Source of the DNA: Davidsoniella eucalypti
Lineage: Eukaryota > Ascomycota > Sordariomycetes > Microascales > Ceratocystidaceae
Length of the DNA: 20,035 nt
Assembly: GCA_004009845.1 (NCBI GenBank)
Contig: RMBW01000248.1
Span: 1 to 20,035, forward strand
Direction of reading: 5' to 3'
Position 1 is the stretch's first letter. Every line of letters begins with the position of its first letter. A model generated the notes under the pieces. That model did not search any database, was not told the DNA's origin, and saw only the letters and a program-made list of their open reading frames with translations. A program made the translations under genes and the position numbers. This document shows positions 1 through 10,276 of this stretch, piece by piece.

Positions 1-21
1 GATGAGGTCATCAACGACTAA
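1..21 (+). CDS. Possible 3' end of an upstream gene (last six codons and stop)
   Basis: Read in frame 1 the window opens with codons for Asp-Glu-Val-Ile-Asn-Asp followed by TAA, and the sequence then turns AT-rich like a fungal 3' untranslated region. The codons look like ordinary coding sequence, but six codons are too few to identify a family or to exclude chance. The rest of the gene would lie left of the window. Confidence 0.22.
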   Translation, partial: DEVIND

Positions 22-584
22 CTAGAACATATCGTTATCGTCTTGTTATGATAATTACTCTTTTTTTTGTTTTGTTATATTTATGCCTTTTTTGTTTTAT
101 CTCAATATCGACATTCTATCACGGCGTTGTAAAGCATTGCTAGCAACATATATTCACCCTACTTTGTGTTTTATTAGAACATATATCCGTTTTGTGTTTT
201 TTCTTTTCTTTTCTTTTTTTCTTTTCACCTTTTTATTTAATCTAGCTCTGTTGCCCAGTATCTTCCATTTGCAATAGGAATAACAGAACGATTGGATAAT
301 ATACGGAGCAATGGCAATACTTATTTCTTATATTGCCCGTGTCGATTTACCCAAGTAGCAAATAGAAGCCACATATAGACCCCATTCAGTACATTGTTTA
401 CATTTATTTCTATATTTTTATTGTTGAATCATGTGCAAGTTTGAAACTAGTTGGTTTGTTGATTTTATGCGCCTAAACTTGAAAAACAAAGTGTGCGTCG
501 TAAAATACATGTGATAATAGTACAGTCGTTCCTTTCACCGCCTTCTCCCAGATACCTACACTTAATGATCTATCCGCGATAAGC
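22..584. other. Intergenic region, 3' flank of IMG1
   Basis: AT-rich stretch with long T-runs (about 60-80 and 195-240) and no credible gene; the short open frames here are low-complexity Phe/Leu strings. On the minus strand AATAAA hexamers occur at 408-403 and 422-417, about 165-180 nt past the IMG1 stop, and could serve as its polyadenylation signals. Confidence 0.5.
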
Positions 585-1336
585 CTAAGGCTCGAATAGC
601 GTAGACAGGTTCTTGCCGCCACCGGTCTTGCCTGCAGATGAACGCAGAACACTTCTTTCTCTCTTCCAGGCAAACACCAGATGGTCAACACTGCCCATAT
701 CGTGCTTAGCCTTGCGTAGGTACGTGAGTCTCGCTCTCCGGGCTCTACGCGGCCTTCTCCAGATGATATCGATACCAGCCACAGTGGGTGAGTAGATCTT
801 GTACCACATTTCGACGCCAGTCTTCATCAGGTTGCCGCGTAGTTGAATAGCAGTGTCGATGCCGCGGCGGCGGATCTGCATAAAGGCACCGGAGAAGGGT
901 TCGCCGGAGCGTGTGGTAACCATTAGAACATCTCCGACCTTGGCGCGATCAAGACGAGCTTTGCTGAACAGCGCAGTACGGCTGCCGGTAGGATCGAGGC
1001 GAGTGATTTCGCGGGAGTGGAATGAGAGCAGAGGGTTCTTGAACTCGGTGCGGACGGTGGGCGGGGCGTTGAAGACAGCGAATGGCTTCTTGTTAGAATC
1101 TTTGCGGACTAGTCAAATGTTAGTACCCTCCGGGCAGTGTAAACAAAAAAAACCCGAAATGGCGCATAGCTACACGTACAGACGCGGGCGCCGATGCTTT
1201 TGATATCGGCAGCGGGTAGAGCTAGTGTTGAGGCTGAAGCGTAGTTGCGTTGCAAAGAAAACGCGCGTTGGACGCGGGCTTGGCGGAAAGCCGTTTTCAG
1301 GCAGCCAAGCGACCGCCTAACACAAAGGGCATTCAT
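585..1336 (-). CDS. IMG1: Mitochondrial large-subunit ribosomal protein bL19m
   Basis: Two exons, 1336-1180 and 1108-585, joined across a 71-nt intron (1179-1109) with donor GTACGT, branch TACTAAC and acceptor CTAG; the product is 226 residues. The first 35 or so residues are Arg/Ser/Ala-rich with no acidic residue, as in a mitochondrial presequence. Residues about 105-190 carry the bL19 core: VGDVL, GEPFSGAFMQIRRRGIDTA, an IYSPTVAGIDI stretch and the basic RRARRARLTYLR segment. Bacterial and mitochondrial bL19 sits at the subunit interface of the large subunit; yeast Img1 is the orthologue. The frame stays open 55 codons upstream of the chosen Met, but only this Met starts a presequence. It is divergent from the mitochondrial protein gene at 1664, so the two probably share a promoter. 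Confidence 0.93.
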
Positions 1337-1663
1337 TGTTTTGAGGGCGTCGGGCAGATTAATGTCGGATTCTCTCCTTCGAGGCCGGTTGTATCTCTCG
1401 ATCGTCAAGTCCGGCTTGGGCCTAAATTCAGGAAAGTCGAAAGTGGGTCTTGCCAGCTGACTCTCAGGCTCGCTTTGATTGGCATGCATTGGTGGAACCA
1501 TTGGTATCCACTAGAGAAAAACCGTATGAAGACATCACGGTCACGTGCATATCACTAGAGAAGTGGATTTGGTTTATGATAAAAACGATTCTTCGGTGCC
1601 AGAACGCCAAACCAATCGGCCGTTATAAACTTCTCTCACATCTGCCCGGCCTCTATTCTGGAT
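1337..1663. promoter_or_regulatory. Shared divergent promoter of IMG1 and the mitochondrial protein gene
   Basis: This 327-bp region separates two divergent start codons. It holds ATTGG (CCAAT on the minus strand) at 1478-1482, 1488-1492 and 1500-1504, CCAAT at 1612-1616 followed by CGGC, and a CACGTG palindrome at 1542-1547. CCAAT is the binding core of the HAP/CBC complex, which regulates many fungal mitochondrial genes, and CACGTG is the core of Cbf1-type bHLH factors. Occupancy is inferred from the motifs only. Confidence 0.5.
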
Positions 1664-2972
1664 ATGTTCTCACAAGCTTTGCGCTCAGCCGGCCTACGGG
1701 CTCGATTGGCGTCCCAGGTGCAGGCGCAAACTTTCACACCCACTATGTCTATGATGCGCAGCTTCAGTGTCTCCAGTGCTCAAAGTAAGCATTGAACCCC
1801 AACTTCATTATTTTAATGTATCTTTTGCTAACACCGTAAATACAGAAAGTGATGTCATCTTCTCCAAGACTTCGTCTCCCGAGCTTGACGAAACTTTCAC
1901 CACCATCTTGCACAAAATTGTCTTGCCCTACCGCCTACCTGCGGCCCAGCGCAAGATGGTTTTCAGTGAAGAGTACCGCTCACGTCTCCAGACTGATCCG
2001 ATCATCATTGAAGTTGACGGCTACGAGCACCGTTTCGACACTATCAACTTCAAGAAGAATGATCTTCCAAACTCACGTGCTATCCTCTTACAGGCTATCC
2101 GCCTCATGAAGACCCCCGAAGACTGGAGTAACCTCGTCCGTCTTCTCTCCGGCTACGCTACCGCCAAGCGCACTATCAAAATCGGCGACCGCTTCCGTAT
2201 CATCCGTGAGGCTGGCCGTACCGGTAACATCTGGGCTATCATCGATGCTCTGCGCCGCTCTGAAAAGAGTGGTTTGTATGTGCGACATCTGCCCGTGCTC
2301 CATGAAATGATGTTTTGGCTAGGCGACAAGGCCGTCAGCTCTAGCTACGATGCCAAGCAGACTAAGCAGGCCGCCGCCTGGGCTACCATCGTCATGGATA
2401 TCCTCGAGGAGCCTGAGCACCGCCGCCAAAAGATCGTTGCCAATGAGAAGGCACTACACCGTGATCCTATTGCTCTAGCGCAGTATCTATTCGTGCTGTC
2501 GGCACAGGCTGTATACCACACCGACAAGGTCGACACGACTGGTCTAGTGACCAAGGTTGCTGAGTTGCTCGTCCGCGAGTGGCCTGCTGGCGAGACAGTT
2601 TTAGAACTACACCCGCTGCCAGAAAACACTCCCGACCGGTCGTCCAGGAAGCTACGTGCTGATATTGATTATGTCAAGGGCTATTACTTGCACTACTCGC
2701 CCACACGCCACATCTCCATGACTGCGACATCGCTCAAGGCCATTGAATTGGCCAAGCAAGTGGTTTCGCCTGAGTTAGCCCAGGGACTTGACGCCATAGC
2801 AAGTGGTGCGCAGAAGGGAATGGATGAGCTGTTGAGCGCTCGTGATGAACTGAACAAGCGCGGCTGGATGGTGTATGATTCGCTTCTAGGGCCTGAACAG
2901 GTCCAGCCGAAGCCCGAGGCGGTAGCAGAGCCCGAGGTTGCTGAGACCAAGGAGGAGCCTACTACGGCGTAA
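1664..2972 (+). CDS. Mitochondrially targeted protein of unknown function
   Basis: Exons 1664-1784 and 1846-2972 flank a 61-nt intron (1785-1845) with donor GTAAGC, branch TGCTAAC and acceptor ACAG; the product is 415 residues. Residues 1-40 are rich in Arg, Ser, Ala and Gln without acids, a good mitochondrial presequence ending around a FSVSSAQ motif. The rest is mostly helical, charged and soluble, with no transmembrane segment. A stretch reading LPYRLPAAQRKMVFSEEY lies near residues 68-85, followed by helix-pair-like segments (about 115-290) reminiscent of TPR or PPR solenoids. The last 30 residues are a Pro/Glu/Ala tail. I do not recognise the family. A mitochondrial gene-expression or ribosome-associated role is a guess based on the shared promoter with bL19m and the solenoid look. 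Using the Met at 1767 instead would start inside the intron and lose the presequence. Confidence 0.85.
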
Positions 2973-3297
2973 GATGAGAATGAAAGATCTAGAGATTGCC
3001 CTGTATAATATCAATGGAGAAAGCAATGCTCTGTGTACACTACGACTACCCACCCAGATATCACGTATAATTTAACCCAAAAAAATATTAAGAGAGACAG
3101 AATCTCATATCAAATTATGAAATGGGTACAATAGAAGGCTTACTATCAAGATAATAACAACCGAGACCCCCCTTCTCTCAAGAAAAAAAAAAGAAAACAC
3201 AAAAAAACAATACGCTTGCTTTTGCTGTTCCTATTTGCTATTCTATACTAGTGATACACGAAGAACTATACATAGGTATAATTTCTATAAAAAAAAA
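2973..3297. other. Convergent 3' flanks of the mitochondrial protein gene and cysB
   Basis: A 325-bp AT-rich spacer between two converging stop codons. It contains an A-rich block at about 3182-3210 and another A-run at about 3289-3297, immediately beside the cysB stop. No gene or strong hairpin was seen. The two 3' untranslated regions probably lie close together or overlap. Confidence 0.5.
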
Positions 3298-4481
3298 TTA
3301 AGGCAGCACAATGTACTTTTGCAGATGCTCCGGAATAGCGCTCAGCAGCTTCTTGCTTTCCAACCAAGTACGGCTAAAGATACGGTCAGCATATCTGTAA
3401 GCACCATCGCTGAGAATAGTCACGATAGTATGACCTTTGCCCAGCTTCAGAGCGACCTCCTTAGCCGCGACTACATTCAGAGCACTCGAAGCGCCTAGGT
3501 ACAGTCCCTCCTCGTCTAGACAGCGGTATAGCATCTCGATTGTCTGCTCATCGGCAATCTGAACTGATCCATCGACCTGACCGATCTCACTGCCCATGTT
3601 ATCGGTGACACGGCCCTGGCCGATGCCTTCGGTGATACTGCCGCCGGAACGCTCGGTAAGTTTGCCGCCGCTCTGGACATAGCTGTGCAGAACAGATCCC
3701 GGGGGGTCGGCCAGGAAAGCCTTGACGCGGCCCTCGGAAGCATCCTTTAGGTAAGCCATAGTGCCGGCAAAGGTACCTCCGGTACCCGACGAGCAAGTGA
3801 AAGCGTCAACGGTACCAGTCGTCTGGGTCCAGATCTCAGGGCCGGTGGTCTCGACGTGTGCACGGCGGTTAGCACGGTTGTCGAACTGGTTAGTCCAGAC
3901 CGCATTCTCCAGGCTCTCGGCATGGCGCTTAGCCTGGTGGTTGTAGTTCATCGGGTTATCAAAGGCCACAGCAGGAACGGGGTAGACCTCGGCGCCCAGG
4001 AGACGTAGCAGATCAATCTTGCCCTGGGACTGCGTGTTGGGCATGTAGATGACCAGCTTGTAGCCACGGCTGCGGCATACGTGGGCTAGACCAATGCCGG
4101 TGTTTCCGGCAGTGCCTTCCACGACAGTGCCGCCGGGCTTGAGCAGGCCACGCTCTTCGGCGTCCTTGACGACGTAAAGCGCCGCGCGATCCTTGACAGA
4201 GCCACCGGGGTTCATGAATTCAGCCTTGCCCAGAACATTGCAGCCAGTCTCCTCAGAGAGGCGGTTCAGGCGGATCAGAGGCGTGTTTCCGATAGCTTCA
4301 AATGGTGTCAGTTACTCTAGTCTCTTATAAATTACCAAACCATGACCCAGAACTAACCTTCACATAGGCCATGGGAGATGCCCTGGGCTTTGCTAACAGC
4401 CAAGGTATGCGCCGATGAAGGCACAGGCGCAATAGCGCGCGAAGCCGACGCCGCAAAGCCACGAATGCCGCGGCGCAACAT
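3298..4481 (-). CDS. cysB: Mitochondrial cysteine synthase (O-acetylserine sulfhydrylase)
   Basis: Exons 4481-4358 and 4295-3298 are joined across a 62-nt intron (4357-4296; GTTAGT..AAG, ACTGAC branch), giving 373 residues. The enzyme makes cysteine from O-acetylserine and sulfide with pyridoxal phosphate. The N-terminal 25 or so residues (MLRRGIRGFAASASRAIA) look like a mitochondrial presequence. Family marks are AIGNTPLIRL at 42-51, the PLP-binding lysine K76 in NPGGSVKDR, the substrate loop EGTAGNTG at 101-108 and the glycine-rich phosphate loop SSGTGGTFAG at about 210-219. The EGTAGNTG form, in place of the bacterial TSGNTG, matches what I recall of the fungal CysB group. The intron splits the codon for Ala42; an earlier AG acceptor would bring a TAA in frame, so it was rejected. 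The product converges on the neighbour at 2972. Confidence 0.95.
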
Positions 4482-4990
4482 GATGTGACGGGATGTTGGT
4501 TAAGTAGGCAAAAGATGAGAGAGATATAGATATATATGATATCCCTCAAAAGGTATGGGTGCTCAATTGCTTTATGTGAGCGAGCAAGAGCAACAACACA
4601 AAAAAAATAGGACGGAATATTGAATTAACAGCAATAACTCGTTTAGTACGCCGCTTTTTAGTCTAGGAGGTGGAAAGAACGGTCTTGAAAAAGGTGGGTC
4701 TGGTGATGGCGTCAGCGGAATCGGAAACAAGCGACGTTCGTAGAAGGAAACTACCACGACCATTCATCTAGAGCTCTGTGCGACCTAACTTCAGATGGCA
4801 ATCCGAATAATTCGGGCATTACAGTTGAAGTAGAAGAGATATGAAACAACGCTAGATAACACAAAGATTACTTGAAAAACACATCTCATTAGCTGGAGCA
4901 TGATTAGAACAAAATACTCGTATTTACAGTTGTTCTCAAAAACAAAGCCTATATCTATGTATATCCAACCTAAACTCTGATGTTAATATC
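4482..4990. other. cysB promoter and 3' flank of the RING gene
   Basis: A 509-bp spacer holding the cysB upstream region, with a TATATATCTATAT stretch close to the start codon and no upstream ATG in the proximal leader, and the 3' flank of the RING gene. No coding sequence is supported; a minus-strand open frame near 4572-4763 is Phe/Pro/Leu low complexity. Confidence 0.5.
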
Positions 4991-7965
4991 TCATTCCGGG
5001 GCTAGCTTCACATAGCCTGCAGGGAATAGTCCACTCTCGTCCATATAAACACCAAAGCACCAGTTGTCACCAGCAATCTCAACCTCTTTAAGCAGTGCTC
5101 CGCGCGGGAAATACAGCTCGTCATTCGCCTGTTCCTCCATGCCAAACCAGCTCCAGCCCGCAACAGCCCGGCGCCCTAGATCTTTATCTCGCGGGACCAA
5201 CGGCGGCGCTTCGTCTGAAGAGGCAGTGACTCCAGCAGCTAGTAAAGGTGCATCGCGGCTTACATCTCTGCTGACAGCACGATGGACGTCCTTTCCAGCC
5301 TCACGCGCTGTCCAACGCAAGTAAGGGTCGCCAGGAAGTTCGCTCATTTTGAGCATTGAACCGCCTACCAGATCATGAACGGTAACACGGCGTTCGCCGC
5401 CTTGGCCTTCTACATAAGCTTCAACAATCATGCGGTGGCCAGCTAAGCATCGGCGCCAGCCAGCGGCTCCGTTTTGGCGACTAATGTGCCCGTCGGTGCC
5501 CATTTTTGTATAGCATGCGTTGCAGATGTCGTAGTCGCCATTGCTGCATGTGAAGCAGTGCATACGCGTTTCCGTCGCGGGAATGGAATTCTTACATAAC
5601 TTGCACAGTGAGCGGATCGTCAATGGTCGATATGAGCCAATAGGCACCGCACGAGAGCCGGATAGCAATGCTACTCCCGGTGGTAGATTGACCGGAACAC
5701 CCCCAGATGATGGGTCTAACAATGGTTGATATGAGAGAGGCAACAAATTATGGTCACACCGTTTTCCGGCACTCACGCAACCACTGCAGAAGCCCCAGTC
5801 GCCATCATTGCAGATATCGCAACGCCAATATACATCATTGGTCAACACATGACAGCGTGCGCAGAAACTGCCGCTTTCGAGTCGTTCTTCTGGTGGACAC
5901 AGGACACCTGGTGAAGGCAAGCGATACCGACCGGCTGTCAACATATGAGGCTTGTCTAGCGCAGGTTCCCCTAGTGAAGACTGCATGTGCGCCTTATTAG
6001 CCCGTTGCCATTTAATCCATGCGGCGTAGCCGAAGCCAAACCAATGAAGACAACCACGGCCTTTCCGGTAGCAGAGAAGACATATGTTCCAGGCTCCATC
6101 GGCACATGTCGCACAATTGTAGTGTAACTCATACTCTAGATGTGCCCGCTTGCAGTGTTGGCAACGGATTTTTGGTTCCGGGTAACTAGCTTGCATAGAA
6201 GCACTAGGAGCCGAAGGGTTTGAGATACTGCGTAGATGTAAAGAGACCCGAGGACTCGTCAACGTACTTGAGGAAGCTAACTGGGTTGAAAAGGCAGTTG
6301 CAATCGGTGCTGGCAGCTCGACGGGCCGCTGGGCTGATGACCGCCGTACGGGAGCTACAGGCGGAGTTGCTAAAGAACTGTTCGCCGGGGCAGGTGTCAC
6401 AGGTGCCGAAGCCGAAGCCACTGGTGCTGATGCTAATTGTGGCATTCTGCTCGCAAACGACATGCCGACTTCTCCGGGCGGTGTATCACCTCCGAATCTT
6501 GGCTGATCGCCAGAGTCTCGAGATGTGATTGTGGTCGCCGAAGAAGGTGCTGGGAATGGACTTCCTGGGGCCGCTCTTTGTGCCAAATCTGTAGACGAAC
6601 GACCAGTGCGTGTCTCTGCTGTCGAAGGTCGGATCACCGGGTCAGTCGAGCTACGCAAGGCGACCGAGGCATTTCCGGTACTAGCGGCACGCCGTCTACG
6701 GGGGTCGGCACCTGCCACATCTAAATGAATACCAGAACTAGGTGCTGGGGGCGGACGAGCACGATCTTCAGAGGAACGACGGCGTGACGAATCGCGATCT
6801 CTTGGTCGTTGAGCACTTGTCGAACGAGGCGGTCTTGATGATCTATCCCGCTCTTGCTCTCGCTCTCGGTTCTCTCGTTCACTAGAGTTTCCAGAAGCTT
6901 CTTCGACCCTAGCTCTACGACGGGCACGTTCTTTCTCTCTTTGGCGGCGCTTATATGCCTCTGCAATTCGGGTTGCTAGCTCATCATTTTGATCGAGAGT
7001 ATCTAGATCAACGCCATCCAGCAAGCCTTCCTGCTGAATAAGGCGAGCTAGTTCTTCAGTTTCCCGAGCAATATCAGCATCGCTGAGAACGGTGGCTCCA
7101 ATGAGAGACCGCAAGGAGCTTTGATGCTCGACCTGCCGTCCATTACCATCTGGGACGTACAACATAGGCGTTTGCGTTGTCGAAGGTGGCGCTGCGTCAT
7201 CAGCAGAAGATCGTCTTGGGGAATCCCGTGGTCGACGGCGGCGGTCCTCTGATGGTCTCGAACCAGGTTCTGCTCGCAAATGGTCGCCACTATTCCGCGC
7301 ACTCCCGGGTGCTGTGGAGGAATTCCGGCGCCGATATGTTCGTCTCGGGTCAGATCCATCACTTGTATGCGTACGTCGATGATGGTGTGGGTTTCGGTCC
7401 AGGGGGTCATGGTCACGTTCTCGGGGGCGTCGACCATCTGAGGTTGGCACAACTCCGACTTCTTGTAGACTCAGCAAGCGAACTTGTTCAATGAGACGGC
7501 GGTCTTCATCATCGCTGATATCGCTGCGGTTGCCTCCACGGCCGCGAAATTTGCTGATTTCGGGTAGGATGTTTTCGCCAGGCTTGTAGATCTCGGCAAA
7601 CTCCTTCTTTTCTTCATCCGAGCGATCCCGGTCAGGCTGCGAACGGATGAACATGTCGATCAGTGTTGCGACAGTCGCATTGTGCTTTGTATCTCGAACC
7701 GGTGCGCGACAACTCGGGCAGGTATAGATCGGAGTCCCACGAGGAGGCGGCGGAAGCGGCGATTGTTCGTGCTTGGAGGCTACTGTCGCAAACCATCCTT
7801 TCAGGCAAGCGCCACAAAAGGTATGCAGACAGTCTAGTAATGTCAACGGCTGGTAAAGAAGTTCCGTGCAGATCTAGGGTCACTGTCAATATATATGCCG
7901 GATGACGCAGTATGGGGGCGGAGGACAGAACATACAGAGCACGTCAGCTCTTTCTCGAGATCCAT
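4991..7965 (-). CDS. RING finger / triple ZZ-like zinc module / SH3 protein, probable E3 ubiquitin ligase
   Basis: A 10-codon first exon (7965-7936) joins a 2,883-nt second exon (7873-4991) across a 62-nt intron (7935-7874; GTATGT..CTAG), giving 970 residues. The N-terminus is a C3HC4 RING with ligands C9, C12, C25, H27, C30, C33, C62 and C65, in the typical context LDCLHTFCGACL. Residues about 125-560 are low complexity, rich in Arg/Asp/Ser and then Ser/Ala/Pro. Three Cys-rich modules of ZZ type follow at about 578-625, 678-722 and 765-825, each with CxxC, CxxC and CxxC pairs and trailing histidines. The last 55 or so residues form an SH3 domain, with DELYFPRG, NWCFGVY and GLFPAGYV. RING domains recruit E2 enzymes, while ZZ and SH3 domains bind peptides, so a multi-ligand ubiquitin ligase is likely. 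The substrate is unknown. The start sits in a CCATGG context with no proximal upstream ATG. Confidence 0.88.
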
Positions 7966-9352
7966 GGAAGAGACGTCGTGTGTTGGTTTGCTTGGGTAAT
8001 GTTGGCGCGGATAGTTGTAGCTGAAGTTGCAGTAGTAAAAGCAGTTGATCTATGTTCTACAAGTACGTTCTTTGTGGTGTTGGGAGGCAGTTAAATGGAG
8101 GGATGCCTCTTGGTGTCCGTCTGTGACGTCAGGTAGACTTGAGACTAACTTATAAACTTGGTAGGCTGTCACAGGCAAGTTCCAGGGCTTGCAGATGGTC
8201 AGAGTGAAAAAAGTCTTGGGTATTTTCTTGGTCAGGATTCGCATCGGCCGGAATCTAGTAGTAGGTTCTTGAAGTAGGGTAATAAAGTTTGGAATCTGGT
8301 ACTTGTACAGTAGTCTTTGACAAGCCTAACTATAGCGGGGCAGCTGATCTGATCGTCTGGACAAAGAACAAAGAAATGACCAAAACAGCAGTGGTATAAA
8401 GCAAGGTAGTAATAGCAAAAGCAAAGCCCGTAAGATGCCCGGACGAAAAGCCGGCTCGAGGTCTCGAAAGTTGTCCTTTGACTAGGAGTTGGAAAACTCA
8501 AGATGTCTTTTTCGGGGACTATGCAATATATGTGACGAATACGAGCTCTCTTTCGAAGAGGGAAGGAAAGAAAGGAAGGGGAGAATGGCTGACTTGATAT
8601 GTCCCCCCAAAATCCAGCCAGCCAGCATCCAACGGAACAAAACAGCATGAATTTTACTGTTGTAAATCTCACAAAAAGCATTTCCTGCAGCTAAGCAGCT
8701 AAGCTGAACCCTGTCGGGAAACAAAACAGCTTCCTACTGAAAAAGTAAACAGGGGGGTTTCTTTTGAGAAATAGAGCGATTCTGGGACATTCTTACGCCC
8801 TGATGTCCGATCAGGAACCGCCTATTGCTACCAGTATTGGCAAGTCTTCTAGGCTGCTTCTACCTGCTGCCTCGAAGCCCCGAAGCCCCCAGAGCCACTA
8901 GTAGCTTCAACAGGCATGTTTACTTCGTGGTGAGAGGTGAACGCCCTCCGATTCTGCCGCCAAGACAAGACGCTGAAAGATGATCGATTGGGCCTGGGCC
9001 GCTGACACCTGCCGCAGCGGATGATCACTTGAACGAATGGCAAACAGGCTCTAGCGCTTCTTCTATACAAGTTGTATGGTCGGAGCAACCGTTGCGATAA
9101 ACAGCCGGTCATATTATCATGTCGCTCACTCTACATATTTATGCAGCTTGTGTGAGATGTTGTTGCTGTATCTTACAAAACTATGTCGTCTGCTTATCTT
9201 AGAATTCGATACTATAGGAGACAATTGCGTTGTTGTGATTTAGGGTGTTTGACAGTTTCAAAGCAGCCAGTGTTGGTATTGTAGCCACTATGGACTTGAT
9301 TTTACATTGTATTCGTATTAAACCCTAGTAACCCTAGCATGCAAGGCTTAGT
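7966..9352. other. Intergenic region: RING gene promoter and 3' flank of enoyl-CoA hydratase
   Basis: About 1.4 kb without a credible gene. The minus-strand open frames at 8232-8681 and 8849-9112 have no recognisable domain or supporting splice pattern. Notable items are a tandem CGAAGCCC duplication near 8870-8890 and two AACCCTA telobox-like units at 9321-9327 and 9330-9336, just beyond the enoyl-CoA hydratase stop. Confidence 0.45.
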
Positions 9353-10276
9353 CTACTTGTTAGTCCATTCGGGCTTTTGCTTACTGGCGAACGCCGTCAT
9401 ACCAATCTTTTGGTCCTTTGAACCAAATAGAGCATGGAAGACTCTGCGTTCATAGTCGACACCATCTCTCAGTCCGAGCTCTTCGCTCTTGTTCACCACC
9501 TCCTTGGCCGCCTGTACCGCAACCCGTGAGTAGCCCGCGATGGTCTCTGCTGTCTTGAGGGTCTGCTCCATCAACTCAGCGTAGGTCTCGAACGAGCGTG
9601 CCGCGACACCCCAACGCTCTGCATCGATACCGCTAAAGTTGCGACCGGTCAATATCAGTTCCATGGCCTTGGCCTTGCCGATGGCCCGAGTCAGGCGTTG
9701 CGAGCCTCCTGCGCCCGGGATGACTCCAAGCTTAATCTCCGGCTGACCAAAATTGGCAGCGTTGGTGCAGTATATGATGTCTGCCATCATGGCAAGCTCA
9801 CAACCACCGCCTAGCGCATGGCCTGACACGGCAGCAATAAGTGGCTTTTTCAGAGAAGTGGTGAGCTGCGACCATGACTCGATAAAGGATGTCGTGTAAG
9901 CCTCGCTGAAGCTAAGCGGTGCCATTTCTTTGATGTCAGCACCTGCAGCAAACGCCTTCTCCGAGCCGGTCAGCACGACCACAGCAGTCTCACTGTCGGC
10001 GTTGAGGTCAGCCAGAGACGAGTTTAGTTCCTTAATGAGCGGCGTGCATAGCGCATTGAGCGCCTTGGGACGGTCCAACGTGACTACACAATATGATTAA
10101 TATACTACGGGCCAAGCATGATAGTTAAGTTCCCTACCCTGGCTAACACCTGCTCGCGGCTTTGTTACTTTGATGAATTCATAAGTTGGCGTCGCGGCCG
10201 AGTAGGCTCGAATTCCTGCCAAATGCCGAGTTGGAGCCCGGGCGGCGACGGGACGGAACATTCGCAGAGCGTTCAT
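9353..10276 (-). CDS. echA: Mitochondrial enoyl-CoA hydratase
   Basis: Exons 10276-10138 and 10083-9353 are joined across a 54-nt intron (10137-10084; GTAGGG..GTAG), giving 289 residues. The enzyme hydrates trans-2-enoyl-CoA to 3-hydroxyacyl-CoA in beta-oxidation. The first 27 or so residues are Arg/Ala-rich without acids, as in a mitochondrial presequence, and no peroxisomal C-terminal SKL-like signal is present (the protein ends WTNK). Crotonase marks are LDRPKALNAL (49-58), the oxyanion loop AAGADIKEM, SGHALGGGCELAMM and FGQPEIKLGVIPGAGG. The catalytic glutamates are E142 and E162, with the 20-residue spacing seen in the rat mitochondrial enzyme (E144/E164). A CCTCGG element lies about 280 bp upstream. 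The gene is divergent from rer1, about 1.1 kb away. Confidence 0.95.

Noticed and set aside
83..277. A 64-codon plus-strand open frame rich in Phe and Leu
   Set aside because: Low-complexity translation of T-rich DNA; not a credible membrane protein.
1767..1845. Start codon at 1767 for the mitochondrial protein
   Set aside because: It lies upstream of the splice donor in another frame and the reading would run through the intron; the spliced model from 1664 supplies a presequence and proper splice sites.
6220..6528. Open frames antisense to the disordered part of the RING gene
   Set aside because: They arise opposite Arg/Ser/Pro-rich coding sequence and have no domain.
8232..8681. A 149-codon open frame on the minus strand upstream of the RING gene
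   Set aside because: It is rich in Cys, Phe and Tyr with no domain, shares its sequence with other overlapping open frames, and lacks a convincing leader or splice context; it looks like a chance frame.
8849..9112. An 87-codon minus-strand open frame in the same gap
   Set aside because: No recognisable motif, no neighbouring exon that continues it, and low-complexity composition.
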